From NCBI GenBank assembly GCA_032718475.1, contig JAUCBJ010008445.1, positions 1 to 54,286 of the forward strand: DNA of 54,286 nucleotides, read 5' to 3'. Source of the stretch: Nemertoderma westbladi (lineage: Eukaryota > Xenacoelomorpha > Nemertodermatida > Nemertodermatidae). The notes under the pieces were generated by a model. The model was not told where the DNA came from. It did no database searches and was given only the letters and a program-made list of their open reading frames with translations. The position numbers were made by a program, and so were the translations under genes. Positions 10,337-21,050 of the stretch are shown one piece after another (position 1 is the stretch's first letter; each line of letters starts with the position of its first letter).

Positions 10337-11740
10337 GGGAGCGAGATCCAGTGGCCATTCTCACGCCATGCTGGCCCAATTGACAAGAGTCCCGTTCAGC
10401 GTGTCCGAATCCTCAGGGTGCATGTTCGCTGGAACAATGAGGGAAATGGAGGACGAGGGAGCAGATGAGCAACTCAAGAGGCTGCTACGGCAGGATTTCG
10501 AGGGGCTGAAGGAGGCCGGGGTGGGAACCTCAGTGGAGGACAAGCAGGCGCAGGAGAGCGTCAGGAACTCGATGAAATGCCAGGGGGGACAATATACCAT
10601 AGGGATGGTATGGAAGCAGCCGAAGGTGCCCCTACCAGACAAAAAAAGGATGGTCTTGGCGAGGCTTCGAAAATTAAAGCAAACACTTGGACGGAGCCCT
10701 GAAAAGAACGAGTACATCCACAAAACCATCAAGAAGTATGTGGATCGAGGATGGGCCCTGGAACTACCGGTGGATGAACCAAATTCCGAGTAGGACCTAC
10801 TATTTGCCACTTCATGTGGCTCTGGATCCTTTAGAAGGACAAGTTAAGAATGGTGGTCGATGCATCTGCCAAGGCAAATGGCAAGAGTCTAAATGACTAC
10901 CTACTGGAAGGCCCCAATATCTATAAGTCGGGGATAGAGGTCCTATTAAGGTTTAGAAGTGGAAAACATGCCTTCACGTGCGATATTGAGGGCATGTTTA
11001 ACCAAGTGCGAGTGACGGAGGAGGATAGCGATAGTCATCGCTTCCTGTGGTACAACAGCGACGAAGGACCGTTGGAGATACCGATGTACAAGATGGTAGT
11101 ATATGGGGGCCAAGTCGTCCCCATTTACCATGACTTCAGCCATAAGAGACACGGTGGAGGGCAAAGAGGGGGAGTACAGTGAGGAGGCAATTGATATGAT
11201 TTGACGCGGGTTCTATGTGGATGATGGGATGGGTTCTGGAAACTCGGTTAAAGAGATACTTGATACAGGGCGCAAACTTCGCGACTTCCTGAAGGGATCA
11301 GGATTTAACCTTACAAAATTCCAGTCCAACTCTAGAGAATTTATGGAAGCCATAGAAGATAAACAACCGGAGGTAAAGATAGATAAACCTATAACAATAA
11401 AGGAGCAGATTATGGCGGACAAGAGAATAGAATCGCAGGAGAAGTCACTAGGGATCGTATGGAACCGGGAGACAGATGAGTTGGAATATCAACTAAATCA
11501 GGAGGGTGCCGGGATCCATACTAAACGAAGCTATGTGTCATACATATCGAAGATTTACGATCCGCTAGGCCTAGCGTCCCCATTGTTAGTCACGGGGAAA
11601 CAAATATTGAAGAAGGTCTACAAGATAAAAGATGACTGGGACGCGGAGGTCCCAGTGGAGATAAGGAAACAGTGGGAGAAATGGACAGGGAGCCTCAAGG
11701 AAATGGGGTGAAAGATCTCCCACGCCAAATAGATCGCAAA
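10337..11740 (+). pseudogene. BEL-1 reverse transcriptase, frameshifted
   Basis: RT of BEL/Pao type, spread over several frames. The N-terminal part (10368-10793) carries the pre-RT region ending in IKKYVDRGWALELP. The palm follows (10850-11182) with the DASAKANGKSLNDYL motif and the first catalytic Asp in FTCDIEGMFNQV. The catalytic YVDD appears at about 11211-11222 in FYVDDGMGSG, followed by the connection region (11217-11711) ending in YDPLGLASPLLVTGK. Frameshifts occur near 10795-10850 and 11110-11215. The catalytic residues are present but the gene cannot be read through. It stops near 11710-11740, where BEL-2 sequence in the opposite direction begins. Confidence 0.85.
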
Positions 11741-13708
11741 TTATTCGTGGATGTGAGGTAATCGCCCAGTACACGCAACCTCGCCACTTCAACTGTGACT
11801 CGAACTCATTTACGCCAGGGGTATCTCCCTCACCGTATACATCCGTGTATTTGCTCCTCTTGCTCTCCTTATAATCCCAACTAAACATTTGGTATGAGAT
11901 ATAACCTGTTCCAGGTAATCCTGAAATATCCTTGCTCAATAGCCCAAAGCAACAATGGTCTAGTATCCACGTATGGTGTAAGCAATCAATCCTCCTCCGT
12001 GGGCATTCCTGCGAAATCGCTAATAAGGTCATCCCGTACACCGGATCCGATCTTGACGATACTTTTATCAAGTACAACGTCTCGTACGGCCTTTGGCAAC
12101 ATCCTAGCTTCGATGCTACAAGCCAGGTCCATGGATTTAACTATCTGTTTTATCATCGCGTGTCTTTGCGTCATTCCTTCCGGCATAGGCATCTTTCTGT
12201 CGCTCCTCTGTCGGCTGAAGACATGTAACACGCCATCTGGTGCTCGAATCTGCATGGTCTTTGAAGTGAGGCTTTGCTGATGACTTCCTCCTTCATTATC
12301 GTAAAACATATAACCATTCTCCTTTAGAGATCGGCTAGTTGCGTCCCAATCGTCGAGTAAATCGTCGGTAGGGTTCCAAATTCTCCCTATTGACTTTTCA
12401 TCATCGAAACTAATAGGTTTTCTGGTCCAATTGGTCGCAATATCGGTGTCGGTCTCAAACGTGCCGACTCCAATCCATAATCGAATCGTTTTTGTCAGAT
12501 ATCCTCGCAAGATGCAAGGTGCGATATCTGGCCCCGCGCGATCCACTTCCTTAAAGTCCGTAATATGTGGAGGCACGTTGCGTACGATTTTCTGTACTAT
12601 CGTTCTACGCAACTCGGCTGACTCTAACACATAACCAAAGGTAACCGATGGGAGGAAATCCAGGTTCGAAATGATCTCCGGGTGTTCTACGATAGGGTAT
12701 CTCATAAGTTGTCTCCTCTCGGGTCGGTATACTAATAGGAAAGCTGGTTGGTCTCGCAACTGGTACTATTGCTTTAGTAGGATGGGGCTGAGGTTCTCGC
12801 GTCATCTCGACATGAGGTATCTGTAGTCTCTGCAACAAACGCTGAGCAAAGGTGATACTATCGACGAGCTCGGGTGTCATCTCCTTAGGTTCGGTTTGAT
12901 CGTGGGATATCCAGTAAAATGGTAGGCTCGCGAGCCTTCCGCCGAACTCCTCGATCTCACCTTTCTCGTACACCTTGTACGCCCTGTAGAGGCTCAAAGC
13001 TTCCCGTTTCTCTTGTGTCGACTTGTTAGACTCATCCACTACCATATTGTAGACGTCTGGTTCGACTAATTTGGGTTCGTAAATAACGATCTCACCCGCA
13101 TTCGGTCCACTCATCTTGAACGAATGGTACGGATTCGTCAAAGGGTATCCGCCTTCTTGGTAACGCAGACTTTGGTGGTATGAGCATTGTGCTAATATTG
13201 GCTCGGGGTTCTCCGAGTTTAATCGCATAGGAATCGCGTTGTCTTGCTCGCGCATACATGCTCCACATTTGTAAAACAGTTTATATATGGAGAACGCGTC
13301 CTTTGTCCCTTTGGCTCCTCGAGCGCGTCTATAAAGATGCATTCCTTCAAATTCGTCCCTGGCTGCAGGCAAGGGTTCGTTCGCCGTCAAATATTGCAGC
13401 ATATGATATAATCGGCGTATCTCCGTGTCTGGATCCTCGCAAATGTCACTGGCGTCGCATAACGCATCGTAGGGATACAACGCATTAAACTCCGCGCATA
13501 ATTCCTCCGCTCTTTTGTTATAAGCGTCCAATCTCTGTCGCGTAACATTCGGGTCCGCCTTGGATTTAGCAAGCTTGGCTGTACTCCTAGCCATACTCTC
13601 CACTCCAAACACGCTAAAGTTTTTAGCTCCATAATGATTAAACAGCGCCTGGTGCTCCTGTTCCTGCGTAAACCCCTGACGTAACTCCTTATAAATCTTC
13701 TCCGCCAT
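11740..13708 (-). pseudogene. BEL-2 third gene: unknown CxxC domain plus DEDD exonuclease-like domain
   Basis: Two minus-strand frames overlap (12605-13708, 367 codons; 11986-12759, 257 codons) and a further readable stretch runs to about 11740; I take them as one gene broken by a frameshift near 12605-12759 and a TGA at 11986-11988. The first part has FYKCGACMREQ near codon 145 and a segment DTEIRRLYHMLQYLTANEPLP that is matched in BEL-3. The second part has a D-x-E in GYMFYDNEGG (codons 154-156) followed by a hydrophobic strand. It then has LPKAVRDVVL leading into VKIGSGVRDDL (Asp 243/244). After the stop, in the same frame, comes VDTRPLL. This order (DxE; K.G.G...D; D) resembles DEDD 3'-5' exonucleases of the RNase D/WRN class. 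This is inferred from pattern only; the last Y..xD motif is not certain. Confidence 0.5.
12921..12940 (-). repeat. Dispersed 20-bp palindrome, copy 1 (coding)
   Basis: Plus strand GGTAGGCTCGCGAGCCTTCC; on the minus strand it encodes GRLASLP inside the third gene of BEL-2 (in ...GGRLASLPFYW). Confidence 0.85.
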
Positions 13709-14447
13709 TATATACGCGTATATATGGTTACATATCGTTACGTTTCTACTAGATGAAGCACAAAATAAAGGTTAGATGTGAGGAGACTTAGAGTTTGTCG
13801 GCTTTTGGCTCAACTTTGCTCTAAAACTCCTACCCATTTGCCTAATGACTTCGGGTTCGCGTGATTTCGCACTGGCTCCTAATCCAAAAAAATGTGCCGA
13901 TAAAAAACGAATTCCGGGTAAACTAGCCGCGAGTCTAAAATACTCACCTTTTAATTTCCCAAACTACATTCCCAAAGAAAGTAGTGCAGTCGAGAATTAA
14001 TTTGGTCTAAATAATAGTAGACACGACTACATAGAACAAGGCCGATTTTCTTTTCCAAAAAAAATTTATCGGTAGGCTCGCAAGCCTTCCATCCGCTCTT
14101 GTCCTCCCCAATTTTAATTTTTATCTAGTTGTATTCTAGAATTCGCATTCACTGGAGAATCATTTTTCTTAAATTTAAATCCAACTAAATGGATTTGTCT
14201 AATAATTTTTGAAAAATTGTCTCACTTGTGGGTTCCAAGTAGAATTCCATTCCTACTGTACACACCATCCCGCTCCTATGTGATACATAAGGGTACTACC
14301 CTCCATGTTCACATATAAAGACAATGGAATTCCACCGCTGTCTCTATCTACAGTGAAGAGGATTACAAATGCACATACAGTAATACAAAATACTAAATTA
14401 CTAAAATACGGTAAGTCTATGTGGTGGCCATCAAGGGTTCCACATCT
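13709..14447. other. BEL-2 spacer between third gene and integrase
   Basis: AT-rich, with stops in all frames. It contains a non-coding copy of the dispersed palindrome (14071-14090) and a near-palindromic stretch around 14244-14330 (gtagaattccattcctactg ... aatggaattccacc). Nothing else was recognised. Confidence 0.5.
14071..14090. repeat. Dispersed 20-bp palindrome, copy 2 (non-coding)
   Basis: GGTAGGCTCGCAAGCCTTCC, identical to copy 6 but lying in the spacer between genes. Confidence 0.9.
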
Positions 14448-16017
14448 CTATTTACTAAGGTTGGGTGGAGATTTGTAATCTCCTGTCTCGTTTCTAGTCT
14501 CCTCAAGGAGCACGAGACGTTGTACAGGCCTATCTACGGTACGTCCGTCGATAGTCCGTACAGTAACTGTCCTTACTACACCAGATGTAGGGTGTGTGGT
14601 CAAAATGACTCCAGTCAGCCAAAACCGTCTTTTCAGATTGGCTTCAGCCAATAAAACATGGTCACTGCGTCTCAAACATCGGGTATTAAGATACCAAGAG
14701 GTTCTGGTCGAAATAGAGGGCAAATAATGCTTCTGCCATATTTCCCAGAATTTGTTGGCTATCAGCTGAGTGATTTTCCAAGCTTTGTTGCCGTATCCGT
14801 CGCTATCGACAGGTACCGAAGTGGGCAACAATGTCGTCGGTGCCTGCATAAGCAGGTGCGCTGGTGTCAAGGCAAACTGTGCATCGTTATTGTCTGGGAT
14901 CAAAGCAATCGGTCTAGTGTTCAAAACCGCTAACTCGATTTCTATTAACAACGTCGTCAGTTGGTCGTCTGTTAATATGTGTTGCGTCGGTATTACTTTT
15001 GCCATAGCCGTCTTGATTGAGCCAATCAGCCTTTCCCAAACGCCGCCTCTCCACGGACTGTCAGGAGTGTTAAAGTTCCAAACAATACGGTGAGGACGTA
15101 GTTCCTCGGAAATCTGGTCTTGGTCCAACTTCCTTAAAGCTCTGGTTATTTCATTCCGTGCACCCACAAAGTTAGTCCCTTGGTCGCAATAAATGGATTT
15201 GACCAATCCACGTCTAGCGATAAATCACCGTAAGGCTAGGATAAAGGCGTTGGTGGTCAAGTCTGTCACACGCTCAATATGGACAGCTCTGCTGGCCATG
15301 CAAGTGAAGATTAATCCCCAATGTTTTACCTGTACCCTTCCGCGTTTCGCGATTATGGGTCCAAAACAGTCTATCCCTGTCTCAGTGAAAGGGGGTCTAA
15401 AAGCCTGTAATCTTGTTAGTGGTAGTTCACTCATTTCTTGGTGTCCTATCCTCGCGTGCACCTTCTTACAAATTATACAGTTCCGTGTTACCGAACTCAG
15501 TGCCTTGCTAGGCCTAATCAGTACAAACCTCGATCGTAAGTGTGATAGGCAGTGATGTCTACCCACGTGTTTGAGTCGTACATGTGCGTCCAGTATCATA
15601 GCGCGCTGTAATTCATGGTGTTGCAGTATGATGATAGGATATCTAAAGTCAAGTGCAAAGTCAATGTTCTGGAGTCTGGACTTGTGACAAAGTAAGCCCC
15701 TGTAAATAATCGGACTCCAACTCAAAATCGGTGAAGACTTGATCTGTTTACCCTGATTGATCGCTGTGAACTCTCGTGCGAAATATTGCAATTGATAATG
15801 TCGAATAATATCAACTTCACAATGACCAACTTCCTCTAAGGTAAGTCTTGTAGGAAAGTCGCGTTTGCCTCTGGCATATTGTCTCAAACGTTTGAGCCAT
15901 GCTAACTTGCAGCATGCGTCAGTCCATGATCTAGTTAGGTTTACTATCCTGTCAACGTAAGTGTTAGTGACGTCATCAGGTGAGGTATAGTCGTAATGTG
16001 GATACTTGTTTGGACTT

Positions 16018-16037
16018 GGTAGGCCCGCGGGCCTTCC
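16018..16037 (-). repeat. Dispersed 20-bp palindrome, copy 3 (coding, compensatory changes)
   Basis: Plus strand GGTAGGCCCGCGGGCCTTCC. Both arms have changed together (AGGCT/AGCCT to AGGCCC/GGGCCT), so the inverted symmetry is kept. It encodes GRPAGLP in pol. Confidence 0.85.
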
Positions 16038-16389
16038 AGTAGGTGTCTCCCTTTGTACAATAGGTTTGTCTGAGTCCTCAAGTATGTCAATCTCCATGGT
16101 CTTACCTCTACCGTCCGCACCTAGAGAATTGACTGGCAGTAACGGTTTCAACTCTACAGTCCTAGTGTGTTCCTGTGAGCTTGTAAGCTTCCTAACCTTA
16201 GTCACACGTTTACCTGTAGGTGGTAAGTCAAGTATTTTCTTTGAGCGGAGTGTGATCGCTGTGGCCACACCTTCGTTGTCCAAAGAAGTCAAATTCGGTA
16301 AGTTGTTAATACCTAATGGGTGTGTACTAGTCCGCTCCAATGAATTCATTGCGTCCTTACAGTACACATCGTTTCTTTCCAATTGTTTA

Positions 16390-16805
16390 TCTAATGGAAA
16401 GTCTAGTAGACAGTCTGGTGAGGCATCCGGTGAACAGTCTGGTGAGACGTCTAGTGAGACATAGCGCGGAAATTCCGGCGAAATGTCCTGTCGTCGGTCC
16501 CAAAGAAAGTCTGGCATAGCTTCTGTCAGAAAGTCTGGTCTAAAGTCTGGTGGACAGTCTGTCGAGATGTCTGGTGGAAAGTCTGGTGAAACGTCCGGTA
16601 GACAATCCGTCGAGAGTTCCATAAAACAATCTGGCGAACAATCCGGAGAATAATCTGGTGTCGCTTCTGGTGAATAATCTGGCGAGTCATCTGGTGAACA
16701 ATCCGGCGAAACGTCTGGTGAAATCTCCCGCGGAACATCCGGTGAAAGATTCATATGAGCATCTGGTCGAGATTCTGGTGAGACGTCTGGCGTAATGTCA
16801 GGTCT
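16390..16805 (-). repeat. 12-bp coding minisatellite (Ser-Pro-Asp repeat) in BEL-2 pol
   Basis: On the minus strand the units translate to four-residue repeats of the type SPDV, SPDC, SPDY and TPDY, about 35 diverged units. They interrupt pol between the RNase H linker and the integrase N-terminal domain. The repeat stays in frame throughout. It would form a long acidic disordered tether. Confidence 0.85.
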
Positions 16806-18744
16806 AGCGTCCAGGTCGTCAGATTTCGTCCATCCTTGTTTCCTCTTGACCTTGGCGTTGGCTTTCGCTTTAGATTTGACAACTGTGTCAATTTTTATCT
16901 CGGCACCCTCCGGTATGGTATTGGTTGTATCGAATAACGGTGGCCACAACGGTGGTTTACAAAAGTTGATTGGTAGCATCCCCCGTGATGCGATGTCAGC
17001 TGGGTTCAGCTTCCCTGGACAGTGACGCCAATCTTGTTTGAGCGACCGGTCCAATATTTCAGCCCGTCTGTTGGCTACGAAAGTCTTGAACTCAAATGCT
17101 TCGTTGTTTATGTACCAAAGTACCAACGTCGCATCCGTCCAATATGTGACCTTCAAGTTAGCCTCCAGCTCGCGTTGAACTAGACTGACAATATCGGTGG
17201 ATATCGTCCCGGCTTGCAGCTCTCCACGAGGTACAGTCATATACTTCAACGGCATTGTTCTAGCCCTAGAAGTAACGAGAGACACATCGTAGCTGTCCGA
17301 TGTCACTTGTCGTCTAAGGTATAAGGTAACCCCCAATCCATCCTTGCTAGCGTCACTAAAGCTGTGAAGCTCTAAATCGGCAGGAAAGGTGGTCTGCAAA
17401 GGAAAGTATACCCTTGGTATGGTATAGTCTTGTAGGAACGTCAGTTAGGCTTCCCAGTCCCTCCATTGCTCAGCTAACTTTTCTGGGATGGGATCGTCCC
17501 ATTCCAGTCCGGATTGCCAAATGCTGCGGAGTATGATCCTAGCATGTAGGATCACTGGACTAATGAAACACAATGGGTCATACAATCGACTCATGGTCGA
17601 TAAGCAAGTCCTCTTAGTGAGAGGTCTAGTCTGGTCATTGGACCTTACACGTACCCTAAATTTGTCGGTGTTAGGGTCCCAACTAAGTCATAATACTTTG
17701 GTCGTAGGTAGAGGTTCTAGGTCTAAGTCTAAATCTCCTCCACTGCGATCAGTCGGGTCGAATGAGTTCACTAGTTCGGGTTCATTGGAAGCGAACTTCT
17801 TAAGGCGGAATCCGCCCTCAGCGAGACAATCCTGGAGTTGGTGTGCTACGGTTGTAGCGCGCTCCAGAGTGTCACAACTCTTGAGGCCGTCATCCACGTA
17901 GAAATCTCGTTCCACTGTCCGAGCTACTTCTGGGTAAAATTGGTCTTGTCTGTCTAGTGCTGTTTGCTTTAAGGCGTACATGGTGCAGTTGGGGCTGTCC
18001 CTGGCTCCGAAAACTCTTACCTGCATTTGGTAAGTTTCTGGCGGAAGTTCTAAATATCCGTCCAGATACCAAAGAAACCTCAAGCTGTCCCTGTCCCGCT
18101 CCAAAGCCTTAACCTGGTGAAACATGGCCTCTACGTCACAGGTGAAAGCCACTTTGCGTTGTCTAAAACGCATTAGGACTCCCATGAGGTAATTATTCAT
18201 ATTCGGCCCGTCCATCAGTTCGCTGTTCATAGACATCCCTTGGTAAAGCGCAGCGCAGTCGTTGACTACACGCACATTTCCAGGTTTGTCCGGGTGTCGA
18301 ACAAAATGATGTGGCAGGTAATATGTCTGATCTGTGGTTACCTCGGGATTTAACATCCTAATGGCGTATCCGTTTTGGAGATACGTCTGAAGTTGCGCAT
18401 TGTATTGCATATGGGCCATTTCATCAAGCAACAATCGCTGCCTTATTGATTTGAGTCGCCTCAAAGCAAGCGGGTAGTTGTTAACGAGATTAGGTTGTCC
18501 ATTGCGCTACAACATGCCAACCTTGTAGTGGCCATTCGCGGTCTGGCGAATGGTATCCCTCATAATATTTAATGACCGTTTTTCCTGTTCTGACATAGCG
18601 GTCTCGTAACTACCGGGTTCTGCTGAGTCCTGTTCTAACCATTGAATGGTCCGTTCAGTCAGCAGTTGGTCAAGCGCTGCTTGCACTGCGCCATGGTCCT
18701 CGTCCACGTCTTCGTCCGCTGTGGTGGCTAGTGTCAATGTGTCT

Positions 18745-18764
18745 GGTAGGCTCACAAGCCTTCT
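18745..18764 (-). repeat. Dispersed 20-bp palindrome, copy 4 (coding)
   Basis: Plus strand GGTAGGCTCACAAGCCTTCT; encodes RRLVSLP in pol. Confidence 0.75.
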
Positions 18765-18822
18765 GGTGTCACTAGTCAGCGTCGAATCGTCTTGTGGCGG
18801 TTTGACAACCTTCTGATCTGTC

Positions 18823-18842
18823 GGTAGGCTTGCAAGCCTTCC
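18823..18842 (-). repeat. Dispersed 20-bp palindrome, copy 5 (coding)
   Basis: Plus strand GGTAGGCTTGCAAGCCTTCC, perfect arms AGGCTTGCAAGCCT; encodes GRLASLP in pol. Confidence 0.9.
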
Positions 18843-18900
18843 TAGATCAACCACCGGTGTCGAAGCCTGGTGGGTGGGGTCAATGACCTTCGGATTTTTC

Positions 18901-18920
18901 GGTAGGCTCGCAAGCCTTCC
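18901..18920 (-). repeat. Dispersed 20-bp palindrome, copy 6 (coding, near a frameshift)
   Basis: Plus strand GGTAGGCTCGCAAGCCTTCC. It encodes GRLASLP in the main pol frame. The frame switch between the first pol piece (18880-19314) and the main frame must fall between about 18890 and 18947, right beside this copy. Confidence 0.9.
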
Positions 18921-19314
18921 AAAACCCTCGTTCCCCAGCAACAACACTTTGGTCTTCAGTAGTCAATACAACCTGGTTTACTGCAAGTAGTTGTAAGTCA
19001 GAGGTCCGTGTGGTCGTGTCCAGATCAGTTACGTCAGTATCAGTTACGTCTGCATTTGCGACGCAAGTCTGTCGTAGTGCAGTCTGTACAATTGGACCAT
19101 AGGAGTGTGAAGGAGAATTATCTATCGTAGTAGTCAATAAACTACACGTACTCAAAACGTCGTCCTCCTGGTCACTTACCTCTAGTGAACGCACTGGTGC
19201 TCTAGTATACCAACCTATGGGAGTTCTACATGCGTAGGGGTTGCCCGCTGTAATAACAGATGGGCGTGTCTCCCATACCTGATGTAAGTTAAACTGGTCT
19301 GTCCCAATTAACAT

Positions 19315-19563
19315 CGCGATTGAGCGATAATTAACAATTCCAATAACGATCCTAAATTTACAAACTATGAATAGTAAATTACAGATAAATTCTGCCTAAA
19401 AGTAATTTAAGTAAAAGTAAAAGTAATGTTCAGAAGTTTACAGTATATTTACAGTTTTACAAAGATTTATCAAACAGATCTAAAGAGTTATAACAAATAA
19501 AGTTCTAAGCAAGAGAAATGGTAACTAGAAACAAGTTCTAGGATAACAAGAGTAAGTGAAGTA
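19315..19563 (-). other. BEL-2 sequence upstream of pol
   Basis: AT-rich, with no gene recognised. In minus-strand orientation it joins pol to the BEL-3 insertion point. Removing BEL-3 joins it to 32361 onward, giving a smooth run of related gataactagaaagtaactag-type words on both sides. Confidence 0.5.
19559..19563. repeat. BEL-3 target duplication, left
   Basis: AAGTA, matching 32356-32360 exactly. Confidence 0.9.
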
Positions 19564-20771
19564 TGTAAAGGCTTTTGCGGATCTAACTAGTTATTTTCCC
19601 CGCAAAGTACTCTGTAGGTGTTTTAACGGACATAAAAAGCCATTTCCTTACTGTACCGGTGTTTTAGTGGACATAAAAGCCATTTCTTCTATATGTGTAC
19701 TTTAGCGGACATAACTAACTGTGTACTTTAGCGGACATAACTAGCGATCGTATGTCGCAATAGCCAAAATCCTCTTGACACAGTGTAGTTACTATGACGA
19801 CGGCTAACAGCTGATCTGTACACGTGGAGCTTTTCCTTTGTTCTCTGTCGTTTCTTTGTTCGGTCGACCAATCAGAGCGTTTTTTGACTCTGTGTTGGAG
19901 GTTGTATACAGTAACTCATGAATTGAGTCAGTATGTGCATTTTGTCCTGAGCCCAGAAGACCGGCTTTGGAATCTCTGTGTTTTCAGTCTTTAGCCCAAC
20001 ATTAGTAGGCTTAATTATAGAACGTATATCTGTTATCTTACTTACAAACCAATTCATACCATACCAAACCACATAACCATTCATACCTTAACATTTGTAC
20101 TGCTATTTACTGTCGGTTATTCATTATATCAGTTGATGGAATATTATTATATTTGGAATACCGATAAATAATTACAAAACCCTCAATCTTCTTGATATAC
20201 TGAAGGTAAGAGAGACCGGTTACATATAACGATTGCGACTTACATTAAAGTGGTTTTGAAGTGAATCTAATGCTATTTCATAGGCACTACATGTATCGGT
20301 CATTGTTCTCTTTATATGTGACTAAAATTAGTGAAGGTCGGCAGATCGGTGTGCAGCATTGTGCAGTAGTGTGTATGGTATGATTGTGACTGATAACAAA
20401 GCATCTCCTAAAGAATGCGCCATATATGTGAATCCATAGCCATCCCGTTGTGTCTAGTTTAAGTCATAATTCTGTTTACATATTTAGAGCGCCACGTCCT
20501 AAAGGAACTGTTAATATTTCCTGAAAGTGAATAATATTTGTCAGAGATTATATATTACGATCAGTCGAATAATACAGTAGGCCTACACCGCAATAAGGTT
20601 AGGCTTCTGAATCCAGTCTCCCGGGTATATCCAGCGGGTGAATGGTCGCGCATAGACTGGCTTCGGCTAATGTAGTGTATCAAATACTCGTCATAGGCTA
20701 AAGTCGATTTATTATCTAGAAGACATCCAAATTTGGCAGGTTAAACTGCTAAAGGTCTAAAAGCGCGAACA
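19564..20771 (+). mobile_element. BEL-3 5' LTR
   Basis: TG...CA ends, 1,208 bp. It contains a CCAAT box (gaccaatcagagcg, near 19866) and a repeated phrase, gtgtactttagcggacataa, at about 19697 and 19722. It carries a short spurious frame on the minus strand that I do not call a gene. Confidence 0.93.
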
Positions 20772-21050
20772 ATAACAGATATAGCTTCTGTATTGCGGTA
20801 GGCAATAAAGCTGAAGTACCGGTCAACCGGTACCTAGTAGGCCTGACTACCTAACCACCCGGACCGGTACCTACAGCAGTACAGGTACAGCAGTATTATT
20901 CGATTTTGATAATTATATACCGGTAGGCCTTAATAATTAATCAGGGACTGCAGCCCTGTTTTTTTATTGAAATTTTACTTATTTCTGTCAGTTTTATTTA
21001 CTTGTAGGTTAATATTGAGCAGAAGACGTGTAAGCCTGCCCAGATTGTAC

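Larger units (their letters stand above)
14448..19314 (-). pseudogene. BEL-2 pol: RT, RNase H, integrase in one frame with four stops
   Basis: From about 18940 down to 14448 the minus strand reads in a single frame, interrupted only by TAG (18507-18509), TGA (17688-17690), TAA (17445-17447) and TGA (15225-15227). The first piece (18880-19314), starting MLIGTDQF at the protease end, is in another frame. RT: FTCDVEAMFHQV and FYVDDGLKS (catalytic Asp and YVDD) near 18130 and 17905. RNase H: HSFSDAS, a Glu in GELQAG, YWTDATLV and LNPADIASRG. Integrase: a zinc-binding region with CIICKK, then ETGIDCFGP, IYCDQGTNF and SPWRGGVWERL (the D, D, E residues). A DUF5641-like C-terminal domain follows, ending DRPVQRLVLLEE. 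All catalytic residues survive. A 135-residue Ser-Pro-Asp repeat separates RNase H from integrase. Confidence 0.88.
11740..19563 (-). mobile_element. BEL-2: truncated BEL/Pao element in opposite orientation, nested in BEL-1
   Basis: Minus-strand BEL/Pao pol (14448-19314) and a second gene (about 11740-13708) sit between BEL-1 RT and BEL-1 RNase H. The upstream part continues at 32356-32700 beyond the BEL-3 insertion and carries a minus-strand TATA/CCAAT promoter-like region. The gag and protease are missing: pol begins just after the protease, at the LIGTDQF motif. I could not find a 3' LTR on the left side, so the element is truncated there. The exact left breakpoint with BEL-1 (11712-11740) is approximate. 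Confidence 0.7.

Noticed and set aside
14448-19314. Programmed stop readthrough in BEL-2 pol
   Set aside because: Four different in-frame stops of all three types plus a frameshift look like ordinary decay rather than recoding.
44-20771. LTRs 44-1216 and 19564-20771 as the two ends of one element
   Set aside because: The 19564 LTR is nearly identical to the 31153 LTR and that pair has a perfect AAGTA duplication, while the 44-1216 LTR is much more diverged and BEL-1 starts in between.
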